Assembly (NCBI GenBank): GCA_947624845.1
Contig: CANQMB010000002.1
Span: 1 to 40,314 of the forward strand
DNA from: an uncultured Bacilli bacterium
Lineage (GTDB): Bacteria > Bacillota_I > Bacilli_A > RF39 > UBA660
Reading direction: 5' to 3'
DNA length: 40,314 nt
Shown: in pieces, positions 33,685 through 40,295 of the stretch
Layout of the letters: the number at the start of each line of letters is the position of its first letter
Numbering within the stretch: the first letter of the stretch is position 1
Notes under the pieces: model-generated
What the model saw: only the letters and a program-made list of their open reading frames with translations
Database searches by the model: none
Told to the model about the DNA's origin: nothing
Translations under genes and position numbers: made by a program

Positions 33685-34314
33685 ATGGAAAATAAAGTAG
33701 ATACAGAAAATAAAATTGAGGCAGAAAATACAGTTGATACGGAAAATACAGATAATACAGAAAATAAAGAGAAAAGCCGAAGTAAAGTATTTTTAGAAAT
33801 TTTTATTTGTGGAATCATCCTTTTTCTTTTTTCTCTCGGTACTTCCTTTTTTTGGTATAAGCTTTTTCAAAAAGATAAGGTAGCATTTACAAACTTTGTT
33901 ATTGCTTTAAAAGATGGTGGAAAGGGTGTGGATGTTACTTCTGCAGTTCCTCAAGAGGATAAAATAGGACAAACGACTCCTGGGTACTCATTTGAAATTA
34001 GTAACAATGGAGAAATTCCAGGAAATTATGAAGTGATATTAGAAGATAGTATTGAAAAAGATGAAGATGGATCATCCTTAGAAAATTTATTAACGAGAGA
34101 GCAATTAAGATATCAATTAAGTTTAAATGATCAAGTTATTAATAAAGGATATTTATCTGAATTAGAAGATAGTATTTTAGATATTCGTTCTATCAATAAA
34201 AAGAAAACGAATGTGTATAATTTAAAAATTTGGGTAGCAAAGAATGCCGTCGATTGGGAAAACAAAATCTATCATTATAGAGTCGTTGTAAAACCAATGG
34301 AAAGGGGTAAATAA
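33685..34314 (+). CDS. Membrane-anchored TasA-like paralogue
   Basis: The 209-residue product begins with four hexapeptide repeats of the type N-[KT]-x-x-[TA]-E (residues 3-26) and a basic segment, then one membrane helix (36-60). The outer domain shares KGVDVTSAVPQEDKIG (80-95), SNNGEIPGNYEV and VYNLKIWVAKNA (177-188) with the two secreted TasA-like proteins. It lacks the AAF-type cleavage zone, so it probably stays anchored and could act as base or anchor for the fibre. AAAGGAG precedes the ATG. Confidence 0.7.
   Translation: MENKVDTENKIEAENTVDTENTDNTENKEKSRSKVFLEIFICGIILFLFSLGTSFFWYKLFQKDKVAFTNFVIALKDGGKGVDVTSAVPQEDKIGQTTPGYSFEISNNGEIPGNYEVILEDSIEKDEDGSSLENLLTREQLRYQLSLNDQVINKGYLSELEDSILDIRSINKKKTNVYNLKIWVAKNAVDWENKIYHYRVVVKPMERGK
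33691..33762 (+). repeat. 18-bp in-frame tandem repeat, four copies
   Basis: Four imperfect 18-bp units encode NKVDTE, NKIEAE, NTVDTE and NTDNTE in the cytoplasmic N-terminus of the anchored TasA-like protein. Copy number could vary without changing frame. Confidence 0.75.
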
Positions 34315-34315
34315 G

Positions 34316-35023
34316 ATGAGAAAATTATTTGGTGAATATAGTCAGATTATCGGTTATACTTGTACAGGCTTAGTTTTTGGGCTTTCTTTCTTTCTTCTGT
34401 TTTTGAATTTTTATCATTATAAAGAAGTATCGATTCAAACAGATAAGACAAAATATGTTGATGATACTTATCAAAAAATAATGACAAATAATGAAAAAAT
34501 AAAAAATATTGTTCAAAATTTTGATGTAAATCGATATACAGGAAGTGAAAACGATTATGGTCTGTTATCGATTCAATCTAGATTAGAGATGTGTACTAAA
34601 GATTTTGAAGATCAAAAAATAGCTTCCTATTTCCAAAAAGAAAAATTATCTGTTTCGGATATCTATGATTTTGGATCTTTATATAATTCTAAAATAGTAA
34701 ATAGTTGTATTGTTAAGGAACTATATGATTTCTTTGCGAGTACGCCTACGAATGCTGATTCAAGATTTTCTTCTCCTAAAATATTAAATGTAACACCCAT
34801 TATGAAGTTAGAAGCGGATTCTTTAATTAGACGTATCGATTATGTTTCTTCAAATCTTGAAAATAACAGTAGTTATTACTTTAATAACAAACGAGCTCGT
34901 AATCATGTATTTAATGTTGCTAAAAGTAGTTATTATGCGATTGTGACTTCTTATGGAGATGCTTCTGATTTTCTTTTAGAAATATCTAATTGGTTTGCTC
35001 GTTATATTGGAGGTGCTGCATGA
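34316..35023 (+). CDS. Unknown single-pass membrane protein of the SipW cluster
   Basis: I do not recognise this 235-residue protein. It has one membrane helix near the N-terminus (about 12-31). An exported domain of about 200 residues is rich in Ser, Tyr and Asn, with helical stretches and two cysteines (in EMCTKD and NSCIVK) that could form a disulfide. The start is 1 base after the previous stop with AAAGGGG upstream, so translation is probably coupled. Its conserved place in the operon suggests a role in assembly or anchoring of the TasA-like proteins; that is inference. Confidence 0.65.
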   Translation: MRKLFGEYSQIIGYTCTGLVFGLSFFLLFLNFYHYKEVSIQTDKTKYVDDTYQKIMTNNEKIKNIVQNFDVNRYTGSENDYGLLSIQSRLEMCTKDFEDQKIASYFQKEKLSVSDIYDFGSLYNSKIVNSCIVKELYDFFASTPTNADSRFSSPKILNVTPIMKLEADSLIRRIDYVSSNLENNSSYYFNNKRARNHVFNVAKSSYYAIVTSYGDASDFLLEISNWFARYIGGAA

Positions 35024-35493
35024 AAAAAATATTTAATGGTTTATTTTATTTCTTAAAATTTTTATTGTTTGTTGCCTCTTTTTCTCTCACTTTATTAATT
35101 ATTGTTCAGATGTATAATCGATTAGGCAAAGATGTATTTGATTCTATTCCTGTTTTTGTTCCTTATTTATGTCTATTAATTTTATTTATTATTAATATTC
35201 TTTTAAGACAAAAATCAGTAACTAAATGTGTATTCTATAATATTACTTGTTGTCTAGTTTTTGGAACGATTCTTGTCGTAGGACTTCGAGCTATGTTCGA
35301 CAGTAATATGATATTAAGGGCACAATTAGGTAGAAAGATTAATTTCAACTTTTTTGATTACTTTATACCTTTTATGAAAGTAATGCTATATGGTTTATCA
35401 ATTAGTAATTTCTTTTTGATGTTTACTGGAGAGAAAAAAGAAAAAAAACTAGCGAAATTAATAAAAGAAGAGGATATTGAACAAGTAATTTAA
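35020..35493 (+). CDS. Unknown four-helix membrane protein of the SipW cluster
   Basis: The 157-residue product has about four hydrophobic segments (roughly 7-27, 40-58, 66-86, 107-126) and a charged C-terminal tail ending KLIKEEDIEQVI. I do not recognise the family. Its ATG overlaps the preceding stop (ATGA) and has GGAGGT 5 bases upstream. It is the last gene of the operon, followed by a strong terminator. Confidence 0.65.
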   Translation: MKKIFNGLFYFLKFLLFVASFSLTLLIIVQMYNRLGKDVFDSIPVFVPYLCLLILFIINILLRQKSVTKCVFYNITCCLVFGTILVVGLRAMFDSNMILRAQLGRKINFNFFDYFIPFMKVMLYGLSISNFFLMFTGEKKEKKLAKLIKEEDIEQVI

Positions 35494-35509
35494 CTTGTTC
35501 CTTTTTTTT
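35479..35509 (+). terminator. Terminator of the SipW operon
   Basis: The 8-bp perfect stem GAACAAGT (35479-35486) and ACTTGTTC (35493-35500) has a 6-base loop and is followed by CTTTTTTTT. It overlaps the stop codon of the last gene. Confidence 0.88.
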
Positions 35510-35514
35510 GTTTG

Positions 35515-35523
35515 TGGTATAGT
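35515..35523 (+). promoter_or_regulatory. Extended -10 promoter before rsmA
   Basis: TGGTATAGT lies directly after the terminator and only 17 bases before the rsmA ATG, which would give a very short 5' leader. No clear -35 is seen because the terminator T-run occupies it. Confidence 0.5.
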
Positions 35524-35539
35524 GTGAGTGGTGATTTTC

Positions 35540-36334
35540 ATGGGTGAAAAGTTTCATTTTAAAAAGAAGTATGGGCAAAATTTTTTAAAAAATGAGCAGA
35601 TATTAGATTCTATAGTAAAAAAATCTGAAATTCAAGAGAATGCTTTAGTAATTGAAGTAGGTCCAGGGCAGGGGGCACTTACCAAAAAATTGGCCTCTGT
35701 TGCGAAGAAGGTAATTTGTTATGAAATTGATCTAGAATTAAAAGAAAGCTTAACAGAAAATTTAAAAGAATATGAGAATGTTTCTATATTTTATGAAGAT
35801 TTTCTTCGTGCAGATATTTTAAGTGATATTGTAGAAGAATACGATCATATTTATTTTATTAGTAATGTTCCTTATTATATTACAACTCCTATTATTATGA
35901 AACTTACGGATTTAAATCTTTCTTTTGATAAAATTGTTATGATGGTTCAAAAAGAGGTGGGAACCCGGTTTTGTAGTAAAGAGGGAAGTAGAGATTATGG
36001 TTTTATTTCAGTTTATTTAAATTATTTTTATGATACAAAAAAAATATTAGATGTCAGTAGAAAAAATTTTATTCCAGAACCCAATGTGGATAGCGTCGTT
36101 CTTTCGCTAACACCCAAAAAGGAGAAATTAAAAGTATTTGATTTTGACTTTTTTGTTAAGTTAGTTCACGATAGTTTTCAATTTAAAAGAAAGACGATAA
36201 AAAATAATTTAAAAAATTATGATTTAAAAAAAGTAGAACAAGTACTTTCTAAATATCATTATGATTTAAATGTTCGAGCTGAAAGCTTATCTGTAGAAAT
36301 TTTTGTTGAAATTAGTAATACTTTATCAAAATAA
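35540..36334 (+). CDS. rsmA: 16S rRNA dimethyladenosine transferase RsmA (KsgA)
   Basis: RsmA dimethylates two adjacent adenines near the 3' end of 16S rRNA, a late check in small-subunit assembly. The 264-residue product has QNFL near the start, the SAM motif VIEVGPGQGALT and the catalytic NVPYYI. The ATG at 35540 is chosen over an in-frame GTG at 35528 because it gives the usual start before KKKYGQNFL. In B. subtilis rnmV lies just upstream; here the SipW cluster takes that place. Confidence 0.96.
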   Translation: MGEKFHFKKKYGQNFLKNEQILDSIVKKSEIQENALVIEVGPGQGALTKKLASVAKKVICYEIDLELKESLTENLKEYENVSIFYEDFLRADILSDIVEEYDHIYFISNVPYYITTPIIMKLTDLNLSFDKIVMMVQKEVGTRFCSKEGSRDYGFISVYLNYFYDTKKILDVSRKNFIPEPNVDSVVLSLTPKKEKLKVFDFDFFVKLVHDSFQFKRKTIKNNLKNYDLKKVEQVLSKYHYDLNVRAESLSVEIFVEISNTLSK

Positions 36335-36374
36335 GTGTCTAATTTCTTAATTCTTGGCATAAACTTAGGTGGAG

Positions 36375-36416
36375 ATGATGCCAATGATGTATGGAGGAAG
36401 TCCATATGACAATTGA
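36375..36416 (+). CDS. Possible 13-codon leader ORF overlapping veg
   Basis: ATG ATG at 36375-36380 opens a frame reading MMPMMYGGSPYDN and ending in TGA at 36414-36416, 11 bases inside veg in another frame. AGGTGG lies 3-6 bases upstream. The ribosome site of veg, GGAGGA, falls inside this ORF, so its translation could affect veg. It may be chance. Confidence 0.3.
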   Translation: MMPMMYGGSPYDN

Positions 36417-36624
36417 AAAAGTGAAAGAAATGGTCAGCAGAAATACGAATCAACCATTAAAATTTAAATTTAATGGGAGTAGAAATCAAGTAGAAGAATT
36501 TTCTGGAAAAATCGTAGAAGCTTACCCTGCTGTTTTTATTGTCGAGGTGTTGGATGCAACAAATCGTCGTAAATCATTTACTTATAGCGATATTTTAACT
36601 TCCAGTTTAGAAATTATCGAATAA
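36406..36624 (+). CDS. veg: Veg family protein
   Basis: Veg is a small conserved protein; in B. subtilis it promotes biofilm formation through SinR and is highly expressed. The 72-residue product begins MTIEKVKEMVSRNTNQPLKF and contains the GRNQVEEFSGKI-like core and RRKSFTYSDIL. The ATG at 36406 follows TGGAGGAAG; the codon at 36391 lies in the ribosome site. B. subtilis Veg is 86 residues. The rsmA-veg order is conserved. Its link with biofilm is noteworthy next to TasA-like genes. Confidence 0.9.
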   Translation: MTIEKVKEMVSRNTNQPLKFKFNGSRNQVEEFSGKIVEAYPAVFIVEVLDATNRRKSFTYSDILTSSLEIIE

Positions 36625-36659
36625 ATATTTGTTGTCTTTTTAAATCTTTTTGAAAATAG

Positions 36660-36688
36660 TTGCATTTTGTAAACTCTTATTATACAAT
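36660..36688 (+). promoter_or_regulatory. Promoter of spoVG
   Basis: TTGCAT (36660-36665) and TACAAT (36683-36688) are 17 bases apart, 40 bases before the spoVG start. In B. subtilis spoVG uses sigma-H; no sigma-H motif is evident here. Confidence 0.6.
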
Positions 36689-36728
36689 AGTCTTATAAAG
36701 TTATAGACTTTAAGAGGGAGGAATACAT

Positions 36729-37007
36729 ATGAAGATTACATCTGTCAATGTACGCAAAATCGAAAAAGAAGGATCACGCATGAAAGGAATTGCTTCTGTC
36801 CTATTAGATGACAGTTTCGCAGTTCATGATATTCGCATTATTGAAGGTGACAATGGCCTATTTATTGCAATGCCTAGTCGTAAAACAGCTACTGGATCTT
36901 ATCGTGATATTGCACATCCGATTAATCCAGAAGTACGTGCTATGTTCGAAGATGCTATTATCGAAGCATATAATAATGCCGATGATGTAGAAGAAGCAAG
37001 TGAATAA
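36729..37007 (+). CDS. spoVG: SpoVG RNA/DNA-binding regulator
   Basis: SpoVG is a small global regulator that binds nucleic acid and affects sporulation and division in Bacillus. The 92-residue product starts MKITSVNVRKIEKEGSRMKG and contains AMPSRKTATGSYRDIAHPIN, both diagnostic. AGAGGGAGGAAT precedes the ATG. A strong terminator follows within 6 bases. Confidence 0.97.
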   Translation: MKITSVNVRKIEKEGSRMKGIASVLLDDSFAVHDIRIIEGDNGLFIAMPSRKTATGSYRDIAHPINPEVRAMFEDAIIEAYNNADDVEEASE

Positions 37008-37012
37008 TAAAG

Positions 37013-37036
37013 ATACGGAAATCCGTATTTTTTTTG
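37013..37036 (+). terminator. Terminator after spoVG
   Basis: ATACGGA (37013-37019) pairs with TCCGTAT (37022-37028), closing on a short AAAT-type loop, followed by eight T. Confidence 0.88.
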
Positions 37037-37040
37037 AGTT

Positions 37041-37077
37041 AAAAAATTAGAAAAAAGGTATATTTTTCTAATTTTTT
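37041..37077. terminator. Second, AT-only hairpin before yabP
   Basis: A perfect 15-bp inverted repeat (37041-37055 with 37063-37077) has a 7-base loop. It contains TTAGAAAAA/TTTTTCTAA with A-runs and T-runs at both ends. It could act as a terminator in either direction, although the stem has only one G-C pair. Confidence 0.5.
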
Positions 37078-37102
37078 CATATATTTTTTTAAGGAGGAAC
37101 CC

Positions 37103-37393
37103 ATGGAAAAAGAAACACATATAAATAATTATAATCATAGCATCAATTTAACAGAGAGAAAAAATTTAATGATTTCTGGAGTAAAAAAAATTGATAATTT
37201 CGATAATGAACAATTTTTAATGGATACGGTAATGGGTTTTTTACTAGTCAAAGGAGAAGGTTTAGAACTCATTAAATTAGATACTTTGCAAGGAAGCGTA
37301 ATTATTAAAGGAATTATTCATAGTATGAATTATTTAGAAGAAAAGACAGGAAAAAATAAAGAAAATACTATTTTTAATCGCCTATTTAAATAA
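37103..37393 (+). CDS. yabP: Sporulation protein YabP
   Basis: YabP is needed for a late stage of sporulation in B. subtilis and belongs to the YabP/YqfC family. The 96-residue product has NHSINLTERKNLMISGVKK, then FDNEQFLMDTVMGFLLVKGE and a C-terminal IFNRLFK, all characteristic. AAGGAGGAAC precedes the ATG. Its stop overlaps the yabQ start (TAATG). Confidence 0.9.
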   Translation: MEKETHINNYNHSINLTERKNLMISGVKKIDNFDNEQFLMDTVMGFLLVKGEGLELIKLDTLQGSVIIKGIIHSMNYLEEKTGKNKENTIFNRLFK

Positions 37394-37701
37394 TGAATTT
37401 ACAAATACAAATTTTTTGTTTTATTTTTTCTTTCCTCTTTGGCGTTCTTTTTGCTATTTTAGTAAATTTTCATTACCCTTTATTGTTTTCTAAAAAGAAA
37501 TGGTTTCGAATTATCATGAACTTTATTTTTGTGATTGATATGGCCTTATTTTATTTTTTAGTTTTAAAAATGATAAATGGTGGAATTGTTCATTTTTATT
37601 TCTATCTTCTGATTTTACTGGGCTTTTTCTGCAGTTATTCGAAGACGAAGAAGATGAGAGATATTCTTAGAAATTTGACAAAAAAGAAAAAAGTGTTATA
37701 A
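37393..37701 (+). CDS. yabQ: Sporulation membrane protein YabQ
   Basis: YabQ is a polytopic membrane protein required for spore cortex formation in B. subtilis. The 102-residue product has about three hydrophobic helices (5-27, 40-60, 67-83) and a basic tail ending TKKKKVL. It is shorter than B. subtilis YabQ (about 211). The 1-base overlap with yabP and the following divIC context support the call. The 3' end contains the promoter for the asnB T-box. Confidence 0.85.
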   Translation: MNLQIQIFCFIFSFLFGVLFAILVNFHYPLLFSKKKWFRIIMNFIFVIDMALFYFLVLKMINGGIVHFYFYLLILLGFFCSYSKTKKMRDILRNLTKKKKVL

Positions 37702-37702
37702 T
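37675..37702 (+). promoter_or_regulatory. Promoter of the asnB T-box RNA
   Basis: A perfect TTGACA (37675-37680) and a perfect TATAAT (37697-37702) are 16 bases apart with a TG extension, lying over the yabQ stop codon. Confidence 0.85.
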
Positions 37703-37708
37703 TTTTTT

Positions 37709-37980
37709 ATCGACTTTGAATGAGAAAAGTACTATTTGAATTTATTTTAGCGAGTTGGAATTTGGTGAAAGTCCAATAATAAACAAATAGGAAAGAACAC
37801 TCAGGAGTTGCTTACCGAACGATTTCTAGTAGGCTAAGCCGGACGGCAGTTCGTTATAAAATGCTAGATTTGATAGAATCGAAAAAGTGATCATAGAAAA
37901 TAAAAGTTTATGATAAATTGGGTGGTACCGCGGAATGCTAGTTTTCGTCCCTTATTGAGGATGAGACTAGCGTTTTTATT
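37709..37980 (+). promoter_or_regulatory. T-box riboswitch, probably tRNA-Asn responsive
   Basis: The T-box sequence GGGTGGTACCGCGG (37920-37933) is followed by a strong terminator, GCTAGT (37937-37942) with ACTAGC (37966-37971) and inner pairs, then GTTTTTATT. Stem I has AGTA and helix CTATTTG/CAAATAG. After GAAAG comes AAC (37796-37798), the likely asparagine specifier codon. This agrees with asnB downstream: shortage of charged tRNA-Asn would permit read-through. Confidence 0.92.
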
Positions 37981-37997
37981 TGAAGGGAGAGATTATT

Positions 37998-39581
37998 ATG
38001 TGTGGCTTTATGGTCATGACAAAAAAAGAAATTAGCAAAGAAGAGTTTGCAAAGCATTTTGCAAAAATGAAATACCGTGGTCCAGACGAGACGAGAATTC
38101 TTGAAGGAGATTATTTTTTTGGATTTCATCGACTTGCCATTATGGGACTTACTGAGGAAGGGATGCAACCATTTGAGAGAGATCAAAATATTTTAGTATG
38201 TAATGGTGAAATTTATGGATTCCGTAAAGAAAAAGCGAAATTAGAAAAAGAGGGTTATCAATTTAAAAGTGATAGTGATTGTGAAATTTTACTTCCTATG
38301 TATGAAAAATATAAGGAAAAGATGTTTCAAAAGTTAGATAGTGAATTTGCCCTCGTTTTATATGATGCCAAAAAAAAGAGTTTTATTGCTGCAAGAGATC
38401 CTATTGGGATTCGTCCGATGTTTTATGGATATTCTAAAAAGAGTGGTTCTATTCTTTTTGCTAGTGAAGCAAAAGTATTGATTGATCTATGTTCCTCTGT
38501 TTATCCATTTCCACCTGGGCATTATTATCAAGACGGAAAGTTTATTTGTTATCATGATGCTAGAAAATCTAAATCAAAGAGAGACGATTCTCTAGATATT
38601 ATTTGTGATAAAATTAACGAAAAGTTAACGAATGCGGTTATTAAGAGGTTAGATTCTGATGCCCCTGTAGGATTTTTACTTTCTGGTGGACTAGATTCTT
38701 CCTTAGTATGCAGTATTGCAGCTTCTTATTTAGAAAAACCAATTCAAACTTTTGCGATTGGGATGGATAAAGATGCAATTGATTTAAAATATGCTCGAAT
38801 GGTAGCGGATCATATTCATAGCAATCATACTGAAGTGATTATGGCGAGCAAGGAAGTCATCGAGGCATTGAAAGAAGTTATATATCATTTGGAAACTTGG
38901 GATATTACGACCATTCGTGCTTCTATTGGTATGTATCTACTTTGCAAATGGATTTCTAAAAATACGGATATTCGAGTTTTATTGACTGGAGAAGTAAGTG
39001 ATGAATTATTTGGATATAAATATACGGATTTCGCTCCTAATGCTCTCTCTTTTCAAAAAGAGAGTGAAAAAAGAATTCATGAACTCTACATGTATGATGT
39101 TCTAAGAGCAGATCGTTGTATTTCTGGATGTTCTATTGAAGCTCGTGTTCCTTTTGCAGATTTAGAGTTTGTTGATTATGTTATGGGAATTGATCCTGCC
39201 AAAAAAATGAATACTTATGGGCAAGGAAAATATTTATTACGAAGAGCTTTCAGTAAAAAAGATTATTTACCAAAGACAATTTTATATCGTGAAAAAGCTG
39301 CTTTTTCAGATGCCGTAGGACATTCTATGGTCGATTATTTGAAAGAGTATGCCGAGAAAAAATATAGTGACGAGCAATTTCAAGAGAAATGTAAAAAATA
39401 TTCAAAACATACACCATTTACGAAAGAATCTTTATTGTATCGTGAAATTTTTGAGGAGTTTTTTCCTGGGCAGAGTGAATTGATTGCAGATTTTTGGATG
39501 CCAAATAAAAATTGGAAAGGATGCCAGGTAGATGATCCAAGCGCAAGAGTCTTATCAAACTATGGTGACAGTGGAAAATAA
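37998..39581 (+). CDS. asnB: Asparagine synthetase (glutamine-hydrolysing)
   Basis: AsnB makes asparagine from aspartate, glutamine and ATP. The ATG at 37998 is required because Cys2 (MCGF) is the glutaminase nucleophile; GGGAGAG lies upstream. The N-terminal amidotransferase domain has HRLAIMG and NGEIYG, and the synthetase domain has the pyrophosphate loop SGGLDS at 229-234. The length of 527 is close to E. coli AsnB (554) and shorter than B. subtilis AsnB (632). It is regulated by the Asn T-box. Confidence 0.96.
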   Translation: MCGFMVMTKKEISKEEFAKHFAKMKYRGPDETRILEGDYFFGFHRLAIMGLTEEGMQPFERDQNILVCNGEIYGFRKEKAKLEKEGYQFKSDSDCEILLPMYEKYKEKMFQKLDSEFALVLYDAKKKSFIAARDPIGIRPMFYGYSKKSGSILFASEAKVLIDLCSSVYPFPPGHYYQDGKFICYHDARKSKSKRDDSLDIICDKINEKLTNAVIKRLDSDAPVGFLLSGGLDSSLVCSIAASYLEKPIQTFAIGMDKDAIDLKYARMVADHIHSNHTEVIMASKEVIEALKEVIYHLETWDITTIRASIGMYLLCKWISKNTDIRVLLTGEVSDELFGYKYTDFAPNALSFQKESEKRIHELYMYDVLRADRCISGCSIEARVPFADLEFVDYVMGIDPAKKMNTYGQGKYLLRRAFSKKDYLPKTILYREKAAFSDAVGHSMVDYLKEYAEKKYSDEQFQEKCKKYSKHTPFTKESLLYREIFEEFFPGQSELIADFWMPNKNWKGCQVDDPSARVLSNYGDSGK

Positions 39582-39616
39582 GTTGTAAAATGTTTGTCAA
39601 TGTCTAGTTATTTTTC

Positions 39617-39645
39617 TTGCACTTCTTATTGACATATTCTATAAT
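39617..39645 (+). promoter_or_regulatory. Promoter of divIC
   Basis: TTGCAC (39617-39622) and a perfect TATAAT (39640-39645) are 17 bases apart, 25 bases before the divIC start. Confidence 0.8.
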
Positions 39646-39670
39646 TTATAGTAGATAGGAAGGTGGTAAA

Positions 39671-39964
39671 GTGGCTAGAAGAAAAAAAAGCAAAAAAACA
39701 AAACGTCGTCTTTTGTTTTTAGGCTTTACATCTGTTTTAATTATTATGATTACCACAATTTCTATTGGACATTATTGGGTTGAAATATTTGCTAAGTATC
39801 AAGAAAAAAAACAATTAGAAAAAAAATTAGTAAAAATGAAAGAAAAAGAAGAAGCATTGAAAGTGGATGCAGATAAATTACAAGATCCAGATTATATTGC
39901 TCGTTATGCAAGAGAAAAATATTTGTATTCAAAAGATGGAGAATTTATATTAAAAATTCCATAA
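39671..39964 (+). CDS. divIC: Cell-division protein DivIC (FtsB-like)
   Basis: DivIC is the septum protein that pairs with FtsL and DivIB. The 97-residue product has a basic cytoplasmic start (ARRKKSKKTKRR), one membrane helix (about 14-33), a coiled-coil (about 40-68) and the conserved end DPDYIARYAREKY. The start is GTG with GGAAGGTGG upstream. The yabP-yabQ-divIC order matches Bacillus, apart from the inserted asnB. Confidence 0.93.
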   Translation: MARRKKSKKTKRRLLFLGFTSVLIIMITTISIGHYWVEIFAKYQEKKQLEKKLVKMKEKEEALKVDADKLQDPDYIARYAREKYLYSKDGEFILKIP

Positions 39965-39988
39965 AATGATCGAAAAGATCATTTTTTT
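39963..39988 (+). terminator. Terminator after divIC
   Basis: AAAATGATC (39963-39971) pairs with GATCATTTT (39977-39985) around GAAAA and continues in T. It overlaps the divIC stop codon. Confidence 0.8.
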
Positions 39989-40006
39989 GTTTCAAAAAAA
40001 GGAGGT

Positions 40007-40028
40007 CATAAAGGTAGATACTTTATGG
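40007..40028 (+). repeat. Left arm of a 22-bp inverted repeat, recombinase-core shape
   Basis: The arm reads CATAAAG, spacer GTAGATA, then CTTTATG plus one G. The 7-7-7 layout is that of a tyrosine-recombinase core site. It is followed by TTTTTTTT, so it could also act as a weak terminator. AAAGGAGGT lies directly upstream without a start codon at a usable distance. Confidence 0.75.
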
Positions 40029-40254
40029 TTTTTTTTAGTGATACGAAGATATAGTAAGGATTTTTAATTTTTTGACTAGAAATTTGACTAATTTTTTTGA
40101 TTGTCGAATTTTATTAGACGAATTATTTTTGAATAAAATTAGACTAGTTTTTGACTGATAATAGCAAAGAATTTGGAAGATTTATTGATAAAAATAGGGA
40201 ATTATTGTATATTAATAAATAGAAAAGATAAAAATAACACTTATAAATTCGAGG
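40029..40254 (+). other. Candidate invertible segment carrying a promoter
   Basis: This 226-base AT-rich stretch has no gene that I can support. It contains several TTTGACTA-like words, a small inverted repeat AATTTTATT/AATAAAATT and a promoter near its right end. No comparable promoter points outward at the left end (the best is TACTAT without a -35), so inversion would switch the downstream gene off. Confidence 0.55.
40185..40213 (+). promoter_or_regulatory. Promoter inside the candidate invertible segment
   Basis: TTGATA (40185-40190) and TATATT (40208-40213) are 17 bases apart, directed to the right. RNA would begin near 40220 and pass through the right arm. Confidence 0.65.
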
Positions 40255-40276
40255 CCATAAAGTATCTACCTTTATG
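40255..40276 (-). repeat. Right arm of the 22-bp inverted repeat
   Basis: Exact reverse complement of 40007-40028. Here the dyad extends to 9 bp on each side of the TATCTAC spacer (40254-40278). An ATG at 40274-40276 lies within it. Confidence 0.75.
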
Positions 40277-40295
40277 GCAAGAGGAAAAAAGGAAA

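Noticed and set aside
40007..40028. Left repeat arm read only as a terminator
   Set aside because: It has a 7-bp stem and a T-run, but divIC already has a better terminator 20 bases upstream, and the exact inverted copy 226 bp away is not explained by termination.
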